A DNA stretch of 64,000 bases from Paenarthrobacter aurescens (lineage in GTDB: Bacteria > Actinomycetota > Actinomycetes > Actinomycetales > Micrococcaceae), in the NCBI RefSeq assembly GCF_025421775.1, contig NZ_JAOEFX010000004.1, positions 186,001 through 250,000 on the forward strand, in the 5' to 3' direction. The notes under the pieces are model-generated. The model did not search any database, was not told the origin of the DNA, and was given only the letters and a program-made list of their open reading frames with translations. The position numbers and the translations under genes were made by a program. Positions 40,830 to 49,967 of the stretch are shown here, piece by piece (positions within the stretch are counted from its first letter, which is position 1; each line of letters opens with the position of its first letter).

Positions 40830-43553
40830 ATGGGTGTTTTGCGGCGATCGATCGCGTTGTCTACAGGCTTGGTGGTGTTTGCCACGGGCCTGTTTTTCGT
40901 CCAGGCACCGGCCACTGCCGTTCCCCTGCCGGGCCCGGACAATCCGAACGTCCAGTTCGTGGAGGGCACGCCGCACTCGGAGCATACGTTCGAGACGCCA
41001 CCCGTTGATAACGCACCAAAGGGACAGGCCGACGTCGACTCCCTCCTCCGCGACGGGGCGCTGGCCGCCGGTCCGGGCGGAGATATCCGCGTCCGGCTGG
41101 TGACGGCCAAGCTGGCGGACAACACCAACCCGGTTTCGATGGCGGGTGCCGAGCAGGCTGTGGCTGCGACCAGCAGCTACTGGAAAGCGATGACGGCCAA
41201 CAAGCTGTCCATGTCCGTTGCCAGCAAGGTTGCCGGGCACCAGTCCAAGGCGAAGTCCACGGACAGTTACAGCACCATCATGTCCACCATCACCAGTGAG
41301 CTGAAGTGGTCCGCGAGCCCTTACACGGCGTTGGTGATCTTCGTTCCCACGGCAACGCTGTCCGGGAATGCGCTGGGCGCCGGCTACAGCAGCGGCAGCT
41401 ACAGTGGCCGCGTCCTGATGCCGCAGATCAGCAACTTCTCCAACAACGTGATGAGCCACGAATTCGGGCACGTGATCGGCCTGATGCACGCGGACGCACT
41501 GCAGTGCCGCAGCGGTGCTTCCGACGTAGGGGTGGACAGCAACGGGCGTTTCACCGACTCTTCCTGCTACATCCGCGAGTACGGCGACACCACGGACATC
41601 ATGGGTGCTGCGCAGTACACCTCGCCCGTGGTGAGTTCCACGCTGTGGGACTTCGCCGGGCTGGGCCGTGGCGACGAAATCCGCGATGTCGGCGTTGCGT
41701 CGGGGGTCAAGAGCTACACCTTGAAGCCATGGGGCGGCACTGAGGCGCAGCGGGCCATCAAGTTCACGGATCCCATCAGCCGCGAGGTCTATTACCTTGA
41801 GCTTCGGCAACCGGCTGGGTACGACAACTACCTTTCGGCATCGACGCAGAGCGGCAACAGGGGCGTCAAAATCGTCCAGCGCGGCGGGGCCACCATTGCC
41901 TCGTCACTGATCCTCATGCCGTCGACCGTTCCGTTCTCCGAGCCCTACTACGCAAAGAACCACGCGTGGCAGGCTGGCAGCACATTCACCACCTACACGG
42001 GCACCAAGGTGACCATCAATTCCGTCTCGTCGACCTCGGCCACGGTCACCATCAACGCTGATCCCAAGCTCAAGACCCGCATGCGGTTCTCAGCAGGCGA
42101 TTTCGACGGCGACAAACTCGCCGATGTCATTTCCCGCGAAGCCGACGGCTCCTTGCTCCTTTTCGCGGGCCTGCCCGGGAACCGCCTTGAGGATTCTGTG
42201 CGGATCGGCTCCGGATGGGACATTTTCAACGCCGTTCTGGGCACTTCCGATTTCACTGGGGATGGCTTTGCGGACATTGTGGCACGCAGCAGCGACGGTG
42301 CCCTGTGGCTCTACCCCGGCAACGGCAAGGGCGGATTCCTACCCAGAAGCCAGGTTGGCATCGGATGGCAGGGCTTTACCCAGTTAGTGGCTCCGGGGGA
42401 CTTCAACGGGGACGGCCGTGCGGACGTGATCGCGTCCGACCCTGACGGCCGCCTGTGGCTCTACCCGGGCAACGGCTCTGGTGGTTTCCTTGCCCGGGCA
42501 ATGATCGGTCAAGGTTGGGATTCGTTCAACAGCCTGGCCCCGGCCGGGTCCTTCGGCGGAGGACCGGTGGGGCTGCTGGCCCGGGCCAACGACGGCACGC
42601 TTTTTGTCTACCCCGGCGATGGTGAGGGCGGCTTCCTGCCGCGTGCCGCCGTCGGAAGTGGCTGGAACGGCGCCGGCGACATCGTCGGCGGGCAGGACCT
42701 GACAGGCGATCAGCGTGCCGACGTCCTCGCGGGCGCGTCCATGATCCTGTACCCGGGTGACGGCGCCGGCTTCGCCGACCGCCTGGCGATCGGCACCGGC
42801 TGGAACCAATTCAGCCAAGTCTGGGAAGCCGGGGATTTCGACGGCGATGCTGTCGCTGACATTTTGGCGCGCGGCACCAATGGCGTCCTGTGGCTCTACC
42901 CGGGCAACGGTTCGGGCGGCTTCCTGCCGCGCGTGCAGCTCGGGACGGGCTGGAACGTCTTCACGGCGGTACTCAGTGCCGGGGATTTCGACGGCGATAA
43001 GCACCCCGATCTTGTGGCCAGGTCCTCCGATGGGACGCTATGGCTGTATCCCACCGACGGGAAGGGACAATTCCTGGCCCGCAAGCAGATCGGTACGGGC
43101 TGGCAAGGGTTCACGGAACTGCTGGCGCCGGGCGATTTCTCGGGTGACGGCCGCGCCGATATTTTGGCGAGGGCCGCTGACGGCAGCATGTGGTTGTACC
43201 CGGGCAATGGCGCGGGCGGATTCCAGCCGTGGCGGCAAATCGGCACCGGCTGGAACATCTTCAACGCGGTGATGCAGGGCAGCGACTTCAACGGCGATGG
43301 CAGGGAAGACGTACTGGCCCGTGGGACTGACGGCGCACTTTGGCTCTACCCGGGCAACGGCAGCGGGGGTTTCCTCGCCCGGCAGTACCTGGGCTCGGGC
43401 TGGAATATGTTCACCACCTTCGCGGCCATCGGCAACGCGTTTACCGGTACAGGCGATCCGTCCCTGGTGGGCGTGGCCGGGGACGGAACGTTGTTGACGT
43501 ACTCCGGGACGGGCCGGGGCGCGTTCAAACCGGTGGCGCTGAACCCGCGGTAG
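40830..43553 (+). CDS. Secreted zinc metalloprotease-like protein with FG-GAP/VCBS repeats
   Basis: From ATG 40830 (GGGGAG five bases upstream) the protein is 907 residues. A signal peptide (LRRSIALSTGLVVFATGLFFVQAPATA) precedes a metzincin-like domain with the zinc site HEFGHVIGLMH (about 205-215), similar to gametolysin/M11 peptidases. About ten FG-GAP-type repeats of about 46 residues (410-890) follow, carrying calcium-type loops such as DFDGDKLAD, DFNGDGRAD and DFSGDGRAD and repeated LWLYPGNGSGGFL segments. A beta-propeller exterior protein that cleaves or binds extracellular polymers is likely. A strong terminator follows. Confidence 0.83.
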   Translation: MGVLRRSIALSTGLVVFATGLFFVQAPATAVPLPGPDNPNVQFVEGTPHSEHTFETPPVDNAPKGQADVDSLLRDGALAAGPGGDIRVRLVTAKLADNTNPVSMAGAEQAVAATSSYWKAMTANKLSMSVASKVAGHQSKAKSTDSYSTIMSTITSELKWSASPYTALVIFVPTATLSGNALGAGYSSGSYSGRVLMPQISNFSNNVMSHEFGHVIGLMHADALQCRSGASDVGVDSNGRFTDSSCYIREYGDTTDIMGAAQYTSPVVSSTLWDFAGLGRGDEIRDVGVASGVKSYTLKPWGGTEAQRAIKFTDPISREVYYLELRQPAGYDNYLSASTQSGNRGVKIVQRGGATIASSLILMPSTVPFSEPYYAKNHAWQAGSTFTTYTGTKVTINSVSSTSATVTINADPKLKTRMRFSAGDFDGDKLADVISREADGSLLLFAGLPGNRLEDSVRIGSGWDIFNAVLGTSDFTGDGFADIVARSSDGALWLYPGNGKGGFLPRSQVGIGWQGFTQLVAPGDFNGDGRADVIASDPDGRLWLYPGNGSGGFLARAMIGQGWDSFNSLAPAGSFGGGPVGLLARANDGTLFVYPGDGEGGFLPRAAVGSGWNGAGDIVGGQDLTGDQRADVLAGASMILYPGDGAGFADRLAIGTGWNQFSQVWEAGDFDGDAVADILARGTNGVLWLYPGNGSGGFLPRVQLGTGWNVFTAVLSAGDFDGDKHPDLVARSSDGTLWLYPTDGKGQFLARKQIGTGWQGFTELLAPGDFSGDGRADILARAADGSMWLYPGNGAGGFQPWRQIGTGWNIFNAVMQGSDFNGDGREDVLARGTDGALWLYPGNGSGGFLARQYLGSGWNMFTTFAAIGNAFTGTGDPSLVGVAGDGTLLTYSGTGRGAFKPVALNPR

Positions 43554-43645
43554 CTTTTCCATGGCCTCGTCGGCTGAGGCTTTAGCCACATCAAAATAAG
43601 CGCTCTTTCCCGGTTGCCTCCGGCCGCCCAGGGTCCTGGACAGTG

Positions 43646-43681
43646 AAAGGCCCGGAATGTCAGGTGACATTCCGGGCCTTT
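43646..43681. terminator. Bidirectional terminator between the metalloprotease and MHS permease genes
   Basis: AAAGGCCCGGAATGTCA and its exact complement (17-base arms) with a two-base loop. The A and T ends of the stem give a U-run in both directions, fitting convergent transcripts. Confidence 0.85.
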
Positions 43682-43719
43682 GGTTCTCCGGACCCAGTAA
43701 CCGGGCAGGAGCGTCAGTG

Positions 43720-45057
43720 TTAGGCGTGCTGCGCTTGCTTGTGCAGGCCGAGCTCCGCGGTGGGTGTCTTTGCAGACTCGCGGGCCGTCATGGCCGAAAC
43801 TGCTGCGATGACACAGATCACTGCGGTGAAGATGGAGATCTGCACCCAACCACCCGGCTTGGTGCCGCCCAGTGCGGTCACGATTGCCGGGGCGAAGCCT
43901 GCCATGAGGAATCCGAGCTGCGTACCGATGGCCAAGCCGGAGAAGCGGACCTTCGTGCTGAACATTTCACCGTAGAAGGACGGCCACACGGCATTGGCGG
44001 CTGCGTAGCCGAAGGAGAAGAACACCACGGAGACCAGGAACATCAGCGGCACCATGCCCGACTCGAGCGTCAGAAGGAAGACCGGAGTCATGATCGCGCT
44101 GGCGAAAGCCCCGTAGATGAAGACGGGCTTGCGGCCGATTTTGTCTGCGAGCATTCCGAACAGCGGCTGTGTTCCGAGGGCCACCACGTTGGCCACGACC
44201 ACCAGCCAGAGCGTGATGGTGCTGTTGACGCCCGCAACATCCTGGGCGTATTTGATGGCCAAGGTTCCAAAGACCGTACTCACTGCGGCGATGAAGGCAC
44301 AGCAGACCACGCGGAGGACGTCGCGCCAGTGGAGCTTAAGGAGGTCGGCAACCGGCAGTTTGGAGATCTGGTTGTTCTTCTTGGCTTCAGCGAATGCCGG
44401 CGGCTCGTGCAGCGTGCGGCGGATAAAGAAGGCCACCAAGACCACCACTGCGCTGAGCCAGAACGGGATGCGCCAGCCGATGCCGTACTTGATCTCGTCC
44501 GGCAGGGCCACCACGGGAATGAACACGAGGGCTGCAAGAATCTGGCCACCCTGTGTGCCGGTGAGGGTCCACGAGGTGAAGAACGAGCGGCGATTATCCG
44601 GGGCGTGCTCCAGCGTCATGGACGAGGCGCCGGCCTGCTCGCCAGCTGCCGAGAGGCCTTGGCAGAGCCGGGCGAGAACCAGCAGGACGGGGGCCCACCA
44701 GCCGATGGTCTTGAAGTCGGGGAGGCAGCCGATCACGAAGGTAGCGGCACCCATGAGGACCAAGGTGAACATGAGGACCTTTTGCCGGCCGATCCGGTCA
44801 CCGAAGTGGCCCAGGATCACGGCGCCCACGGGACGGGCGACGTATGCAAAGCCAAAGGTCGCGAACGACATGATGGCTGCGTTGGCATCGGCGGATGGGA
44901 AGAACACGTGCGGGAAGATCAGGGCTGCGGCCGAGCCGAAGATGAAGAAGTCGTAGTACTCGACGGCGCTGCCCAGGAAGCTTGCAAGCGCGGCTTTCTT
45001 GGGTGTTCCTGTGGTGGTTTCAGTGCCTGGCGTCGCTGACGGCATTGTTTGGCTCAT
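43720..45057 (-). CDS. MHS-family permease, probably shikimate/quinate uptake
   Basis: The 445-residue transporter has about twelve spans and MHS-type motifs: GSAVEYYDFFIFGSAAALIFP, GHFGDRIGRQKVLM and RLCQGLSAAGEQAGASSM, with LADKIGRKPV in the second half. MHS members carry organic acids, shikimate or protocatechuate with protons; Corynebacterium QsuA is of this type. Divergence from an IclR regulator and the following shikimate-to-protocatechuate operon support shikimate/quinate or related aromatic acid import. ATG 45057 has AGAAGGAAC upstream. Confidence 0.85.
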   Translation of the reverse strand: MSQTMPSATPGTETTTGTPKKAALASFLGSAVEYYDFFIFGSAAALIFPHVFFPSADANAAIMSFATFGFAYVARPVGAVILGHFGDRIGRQKVLMFTLVLMGAATFVIGCLPDFKTIGWWAPVLLVLARLCQGLSAAGEQAGASSMTLEHAPDNRRSFFTSWTLTGTQGGQILAALVFIPVVALPDEIKYGIGWRIPFWLSAVVVLVAFFIRRTLHEPPAFAEAKKNNQISKLPVADLLKLHWRDVLRVVCCAFIAAVSTVFGTLAIKYAQDVAGVNSTITLWLVVVANVVALGTQPLFGMLADKIGRKPVFIYGAFASAIMTPVFLLTLESGMVPLMFLVSVVFFSFGYAAANAVWPSFYGEMFSTKVRFSGLAIGTQLGFLMAGFAPAIVTALGGTKPGGWVQISIFTAVICVIAAVSAMTARESAKTPTAELGLHKQAQHA

Positions 45058-45145
45058 GGGAGGTTCCTTCTGTGACGACGATGTCGCGGATCTAGCTTCT
45101 ATGGGAAGACCAGAACGAGGTGCGGCCGGATCATCCCGAAAAGTA

Positions 45146-45161
45146 ACCACATGGTGAGAGC
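45146..45161. promoter_or_regulatory. IclR-type operator near the MHS permease promoter
   Basis: Read on the minus strand, GCTCTCACCATGTGGT. It matches 12 bases of the operator at 45236 (CTCTCAC-N3-GTG core) and lies about 90 bases before the permease start. Confidence 0.45.
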
Positions 45162-45235
45162 TACTTGTGCAATACAGCAATGGTGGCTGTGAGTGGGGTC
45201 ACTTGTCAAGAGAAGTCACCACCATCTAGAAATGA

Positions 45236-45252
45236 CTCTCACTATGTGAGAG
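45236..45252. promoter_or_regulatory. IclR-type operator before the iclR gene
   Basis: CTCTCAC-TAT-GTGAGAG, a perfect 7-3-7 palindrome ten bases before the iclR ATG. It suggests autoregulation, and with the site at 45146, control of the permease. Confidence 0.6.
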
Positions 45253-45261
45253 CATCGGGTT

Positions 45262-46032
45262 ATGAGTGTGAAAGAGGACACAAAGACCGACATGGTCGGC
45301 AAGGCCCTGAGCCTATTGGTATTGCTGGGTAATGAACCACGCGGGGCAAGTGCCGCGGATTTGGCGAGGAGTGCCAGCCTCCCGTTCAGCACCACCTATC
45401 GCCTGCTGGGCTCGCTCACGCGGGATGGGTTTGTTGATTATGAGCCCGATGGTCGCCGCTATCACTTGGGGTTGCGCGTCTTCCAGCTCGGCCAGCGCGT
45501 GTCCAATCACCACGGCTTCGCCGCCACTGCATTGCCGGTCCTGCAGCGCGTCACCGAGCGCACGCATGAGGCCACCATCCTGTCCGTCCGCGACGGCAAC
45601 CATCATCTGACGGTCAACAAGGTGGATGGCCCCAAGACCTTCCGCGTCACCAGTGATCCCGGCCATCTGGGTGCACTGCACACAACCTCCGTGGGTAAGG
45701 CGATTGTGGCCTTCGAGGACGAGATCGAGCGGAAGCGCCTGCTGGAGGAACTCCCGCTGGATCCGCTCACCGAGCACTCGATTACCGACCGCGACAAGTT
45801 CCGGGCGGAAATCGAGCAGGTGCGTCGCCAGGGGTACGCCGTCATGGATGAAGAGAACGAGATCGGCATGCGCGCCGTCGCCGTACCGGTCCTTAATTCC
45901 CAGGGTCACGCCTTCGCCTCACTCGCCACTGCCGTGCCGGTCTTCCGCCTCACCATGGAGGAGCTCATCGCGCACGTGCCCACGTTGCAGGAGGCCGCGG
46001 CTGAACTCGCGGCCCGTCTGCCCCGGCGATGA
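45262..46032 (+). CDS. IclR-family transcriptional regulator
   Basis: The 256-residue regulator has the winged helix (MVGKALSLLVLLGNEPRGASAADLARSASLPFSTTYRLLGSLTRDGFVDYE) and an effector domain (NHHLTVNKVDGPKTFRVTSDPGHLGALHTTSVGKAIVAFEDE; EIGMRAVAVPVLNSQGHAFASLATAVPVFR). Perfect CTCTCAC palindromes precede it and the divergent permease. It probably responds to quinate, shikimate or protocatechuate and controls transport and the downstream operon. Confidence 0.88.
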   Translation: MSVKEDTKTDMVGKALSLLVLLGNEPRGASAADLARSASLPFSTTYRLLGSLTRDGFVDYEPDGRRYHLGLRVFQLGQRVSNHHGFAATALPVLQRVTERTHEATILSVRDGNHHLTVNKVDGPKTFRVTSDPGHLGALHTTSVGKAIVAFEDEIERKRLLEELPLDPLTEHSITDRDKFRAEIEQVRRQGYAVMDEENEIGMRAVAVPVLNSQGHAFASLATAVPVFRLTMEELIAHVPTLQEAAAELAARLPRR

Positions 46033-46118
46033 CCCGTCGTTGTGAGGTCCGCTCTACATGCCAAACACGCGTTATTGCGTGCAGAGTGGGCCCCGCAACG
46101 AGCGAACTGCACGGCAAT

Positions 46119-46135
46119 TGTTCGCGATAAGAACA
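46119..46135. promoter_or_regulatory. Palindrome upstream of the shikimate/protocatechuate operon
   Basis: TGTTC-GCGATAA-GAACA, a perfect 5-7-5 inverted repeat 107 bases before the dehydrogenase ATG, in an AT-rich region (46040-46241) that otherwise lacks genes. A plausible binding site for one of the two flanking IclR proteins. Confidence 0.45.
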
Positions 46136-46241
46136 TGCGTGCGGAATATGAACACTTGTAGTAATCTAAATAACACCCCGGTCAGGCGGCGCCCCACAAA
46201 GCGCCAAGAGCCCGCGGTGCTGAAGTCAAAGGAGCTTTAGG

Positions 46242-47156
46242 ATGAGCAACCGAGCCGAGTCCGTTCTGGTGGGCCTCATAGGCGAAGGCGTCATGCCCTC
46301 GCTCACGCCGCCCATGCACGAACGCGAAGCCGATGTGCAGGGCCTTCGCTTGCTGTACCGCCCCATCGACCTGCTGGAACTCGCGCTGCCGGCCTCCGCC
46401 GTCGGGGATCTCCTCACCGCAGCGCAGCGCATGGGATTCAACGGCCTGAACATCACGCACCCGTGCAAGCAGCTGGTGCTTGAGTACCTTGATGAAATGT
46501 CCGACGACGCCCGTCGCCTCGGTGCCGTCAATACGGTCCTTATTCAGGACGGTCGGTTTATTGGCCACAACACAGACTTCTCCGGCTTCGGCGCGGCGCT
46601 CGCATCCGGTCTCCCGAACGCGAAACTGGATCGCGTAGTGCAGCTCGGTGCAGGCGGCGCCGGCTCGGCCGTCGCTTACGCGCTCCTCAAAGCAGGCGTC
46701 AGCACGCTGGACCTTGTGGATATGGACCCTGCCCGCGCTGCGGAACGTGCCGCTGAACTCAGCGGGCTCTTCCCGGAAGCCACCGTCACGCCGAGGACTC
46801 CTGCGGAACTAAGCGGGATCATGCCCCTCTCCGACGGCCTGGTGCACTGCACTCCCATCGGCATGGCCGCCCACCCCGGCCTTCCCCTCGACATCGCACT
46901 GCTGGAACCGCGCCACTGGGTGGCTGACATCGTCTACCGCCCTATCGAAACGCAACTGGTGCGCGAAGCGCGCGCCAAGGGCTGCGACGTGCTCGACGGC
47001 GGCCGCATGGCGGTCGGTCAGGCGGCCGACTCCTTCAAGCTCATCACAGGACGCGAACCAGACCGTGACCGTATGCGCGCACACTTCCTGGAACTGATCG
47101 CGGGGGAAGACGCAGCAGCTGCGCTGGCCCCGGAGCTGACGAAGGCGGGCCACTGA
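46242..47156 (+). CDS. aroE: Quinate/shikimate dehydrogenase
   Basis: The 304-residue protein shows shikimate-dehydrogenase features: FNGLNITHPCKQLV with the catalytic Lys, GHNTDFSGFG with the catalytic Asp, the nucleotide loop LGAGGAGSAVAYALL and the end block GGRMAVGQAADSFKLITG. In a catabolic cluster it should oxidise shikimate or quinate to 3-dehydro compounds, like Corynebacterium QsuD, not act in biosynthesis. Its stop and the next start share a base (TGATG), giving translational coupling. Confidence 0.88.
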   Translation: MSNRAESVLVGLIGEGVMPSLTPPMHEREADVQGLRLLYRPIDLLELALPASAVGDLLTAAQRMGFNGLNITHPCKQLVLEYLDEMSDDARRLGAVNTVLIQDGRFIGHNTDFSGFGAALASGLPNAKLDRVVQLGAGGAGSAVAYALLKAGVSTLDLVDMDPARAAERAAELSGLFPEATVTPRTPAELSGIMPLSDGLVHCTPIGMAAHPGLPLDIALLEPRHWVADIVYRPIETQLVREARAKGCDVLDGGRMAVGQAADSFKLITGREPDRDRMRAHFLELIAGEDAAAALAPELTKAGH

Positions 47157-49042
47157 TGCGCACCGGAATCGCCACGGTCTGCCTGTCCGGCACGCTGAAG
47201 GAGAAGATGCAGGCCTGTGCCATCGCGGGATTCGACGGGATCGAGATCTTCGAGCAGGACCTCGTCACGTCCCCGCACAGTCCGGAGGAAGTCCGGAAGA
47301 TGGCCGCGGACCTCGGCCTGGGCCTGGATCTGTACCAGCCGTTCCGGGATTTCGACGGCGTCACTCCGGACCTGCTGAAGGCCAACCTCAAGCGGGCCGA
47401 GGCCAAGTTCAAGCTCATGTCCCGCTTGGGCATGGACACCATCCTGGTCTGCTCCAACGTAGCCACGGCAACCATCGACGACGACGAACTCCGCGCCTCC
47501 CAGCTGGCGGAACTCGCCGGGTTGGCCGGGGATCACGGCGTCAAAGTTGCCTACGAAGCCCTGGCCTGGGGTAAGTACGTCAACGATTACGAGCACGCCT
47601 ACCGTCTGGTGGAGATGGTGGACCACCCCAACCTCGGAACGTGCCTGGACTCCTTCCACATCCTTTCCCGCGACTGGGACACGGCGCCGATCGAGCAGAT
47701 CAACTCTGAGAAGATCTTCTTCGTCCAGGTCGCGGACGCCCCCAAGCTCTCCATGGATGTTCTGTCCTGGAGCCGCCACTATCGTGTGTTCCCAGGCGAA
47801 GGCCAGTTCGAGCTCGCCAAGTTCATGGGCCACGTTGTCCGCGCGGGCTACACGGGCCCGGTGTCCTTGGAAGTCTTCAATGACGTCTTCCGTCAGGCGG
47901 ACACCGAGCGCACCGCTGTCGACGCCATGCGCTCCCTGATCTGGCTGGAGGAGCAGAGCGCCAAATGGTTGGCAAGCACCTCTGTGGAAGCCGGGACAGA
48001 AACCGCCGCCGGTAACGGAAGCGCGTCCCGCCGTCGTTATCCCATGGAACTGGCCACGCTGCCCAAGGTGAACGAACCCGCCGGCTTCAACTTCGCCGAG
48101 GTCAAGGCCGACGACACCGCGCAGCTGGAGAAGCTCCTGGGCCAGCTGGGCTTCGAGTTCGAAGGCCGTCACCGCACCAAGGATGTCCAACTCTGGACCA
48201 TGGGCCAGGCCCGCGTGATCATCAACGAGCAAGCGGCATCGCACGCGGAACCGGCTATCGCCGCTTTGGGGTTTGACGTCGACTCTCCAGTGATTGCCTC
48301 CGCTCGCGCCCAGCAACTCAAGGCGCCCGTGGTGGCCCGCAAAGTCCAGGCCGACGAGGAAGTCTTCCAAGGCATCTCCGCCCCGGACTCCACCGAGATC
48401 TTCCTCTGCCAGGGCAGCCCGGACGGCACCGCGGCATGGACGCACGAGTTCGGCGAAGGGCTGGAGCAGGTTTCCAGCGCGCAGAACGCCGTGATCGACC
48501 ACGTGAACCTGGCCCAGCCCTGGCAGCACTTTGACGAAGCTGTCCTCTTCTACACCAGCGCTTTGGCCTTGGAACCGCAGCCGTTCGCCGAGGTCCCCAG
48601 CCCCAGCGGCCTGGTTCGCTCGCAGGTCATGGAGACCAGCGACGGGACGGTCAGGCTGGTCCTCAACCTGGCACCCGCCCAGCAAGCCCAGGAAACAGCA
48701 CGCAAAACGTACCAGGAACACATCGCCTTCGCCGTGGACGACCTCGTGGCCACGGCCAGGTCAGCCCGCGAGCGTGGCCTTGAGTTCCTGCAGATTCCGG
48801 CCAACTACTACGAGGACCTGGACGCCCGGTTCGATCTTGAACCCGGATTCCTGGCCACCCTCAAGGAGCTCAACCTCCTGTATGACCGGGACGCCAACGG
48901 CGAATTCCTCCATTTCTACACCGCCACCGTGGGCAGTGTGTTTTTCGAAATGGTGGAGCGCCGCGGCAACTACGACGGCTATGGGGCGCCCAACGCTCCA
49001 GTGCGCCACGCCGTCCAATACGACTCGCTCCACCGGGTGTAA
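47156..49042 (+). CDS. qsuB: 3-dehydroshikimate dehydratase fused to an HPPD-like domain (QsuB type)
   Basis: The 628-residue protein has an N-terminal TIM-barrel sugar-phosphate-isomerase-like domain (about 1-280: GFDGIEIFEQDLV, VAYEALAWGKYVNDYEHAYRLVE, FFVQVADAP, VSLEVFND). Residues about 300-628 form a VOC/4-hydroxyphenylpyruvate-dioxygenase-like half ending HFYTATVGSVFFEMVERRGNYDGYGAPNAP. Corynebacterium QsuB has this same fusion. The N-terminal half converts 3-dehydroshikimate to protocatechuate, which feeds the pcaHG dioxygenase encoded next. Confidence 0.88.
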   Translation: MRTGIATVCLSGTLKEKMQACAIAGFDGIEIFEQDLVTSPHSPEEVRKMAADLGLGLDLYQPFRDFDGVTPDLLKANLKRAEAKFKLMSRLGMDTILVCSNVATATIDDDELRASQLAELAGLAGDHGVKVAYEALAWGKYVNDYEHAYRLVEMVDHPNLGTCLDSFHILSRDWDTAPIEQINSEKIFFVQVADAPKLSMDVLSWSRHYRVFPGEGQFELAKFMGHVVRAGYTGPVSLEVFNDVFRQADTERTAVDAMRSLIWLEEQSAKWLASTSVEAGTETAAGNGSASRRRYPMELATLPKVNEPAGFNFAEVKADDTAQLEKLLGQLGFEFEGRHRTKDVQLWTMGQARVIINEQAASHAEPAIAALGFDVDSPVIASARAQQLKAPVVARKVQADEEVFQGISAPDSTEIFLCQGSPDGTAAWTHEFGEGLEQVSSAQNAVIDHVNLAQPWQHFDEAVLFYTSALALEPQPFAEVPSPSGLVRSQVMETSDGTVRLVLNLAPAQQAQETARKTYQEHIAFAVDDLVATARSARERGLEFLQIPANYYEDLDARFDLEPGFLATLKELNLLYDRDANGEFLHFYTATVGSVFFEMVERRGNYDGYGAPNAPVRHAVQYDSLHRV

Positions 49043-49093
49043 CCCGCCGCCGCCCCGCAAACCAAGAGAACCATCAACCGAAAGGAGCCGGCC

Positions 49094-49963
49094 GTGCCGC
49101 AAGAACAGACAGCACAGGCGCTTGAATCCGAGGAACTCGTGCCGCCCGCTGAGCCACACGCCGCCCACCATTCCAAGAAGGTGGAAACCCAGGCGGATCT
49201 CAGTGCTGAGATCAAGACCATCGGGGACCGCTACGCCCAGGCCCTGAAGAACGGCAGGGGTCCCGAGACCATGCCACGCCTGGACTATGCACCGTACCGC
49301 AGCAGCATCCTGCGACACCCCACCAAGAGCCTGCACCACGCGGACCCGGAGACCATCGAGCTCTACTCGCCCGCGTTCGGCCACCAGGATGTGCACGCCC
49401 TGGAATCGGACCTGACCATCCAGCACAACGGCGAACCCCAGGGTGAGCGCATCATCGTCGCAGGCCGCGTCCTCGATGGCGACGGCCGCCCGGTTGCCGG
49501 CCAGCTCGTGGAGATCTGGCAGGCCAACGCATCTGGCCGCTACATCCACAAGCGCGACCAGCACCCGGCGCCGCTGGACCCGAACTTCACCGGCGTCGGC
49601 CGTTGCATCACCGGTGACGACGGCTCGTACAGCTTCACCACCATCAAGCCCGGCGCGTACCCGTGGAAGAACCACTTGAACGCCTGGCGTCCGGCGCACA
49701 TCCACTTCTCCATGTTCGGCTCGGAGTTCACGCAGCGCATCGTCACCCAGATGTACTTCCCTGGTGACCAGCTCTTCCCGCTGGACCCCATCTACCAGTC
49801 GATCGTGGACCAGGATGCACGTGACCGACTTGTGGCGGAGTACGACCACGAACTCACCAGCCCCGAATGGGCGCTCGGGTACAAGTGGGACATCATCCTG
49901 ACCGGTTCCAAGCGGACCTGGACGGAAAACGAAGCTTACGGCGACGCCGGGGACGAGGAGTAG
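49094..49963 (+). CDS. pcaH: Protocatechuate 3,4-dioxygenase beta subunit
   Basis: A 289-residue iron-binding subunit. It shows VAGQLVEIWQANASGRYIHKRDQ, CITGDDGSYSFTTIKPGAYPW and the iron ligands in NAWRPAHIHFSMFG (His-x-His), with conserved Tyr nearby. It opens protocatechuate between the hydroxyl carbons to 3-carboxy-cis,cis-muconate with the alpha subunit. The GTG start has GAAAGGAG upstream. The alpha gene follows four bases later. Confidence 0.95.
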   Translation: MPQEQTAQALESEELVPPAEPHAAHHSKKVETQADLSAEIKTIGDRYAQALKNGRGPETMPRLDYAPYRSSILRHPTKSLHHADPETIELYSPAFGHQDVHALESDLTIQHNGEPQGERIIVAGRVLDGDGRPVAGQLVEIWQANASGRYIHKRDQHPAPLDPNFTGVGRCITGDDGSYSFTTIKPGAYPWKNHLNAWRPAHIHFSMFGSEFTQRIVTQMYFPGDQLFPLDPIYQSIVDQDARDRLVAEYDHELTSPEWALGYKWDIILTGSKRTWTENEAYGDAGDEE

Positions 49964-49967
49964 GCAC

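Noticed and set aside
42076..43540. Repeated DNA units in the metalloprotease gene considered as CRISPR or tandem repeat array
   Set aside because: Units are in frame, about 138 bases, and encode FG-GAP repeats; no short spacer pattern.
47018..48721. A 567-codon frame opposite the dehydroshikimate dehydratase gene
   Set aside because: Shadow frame; the plus-strand protein matches QsuB over its full length.
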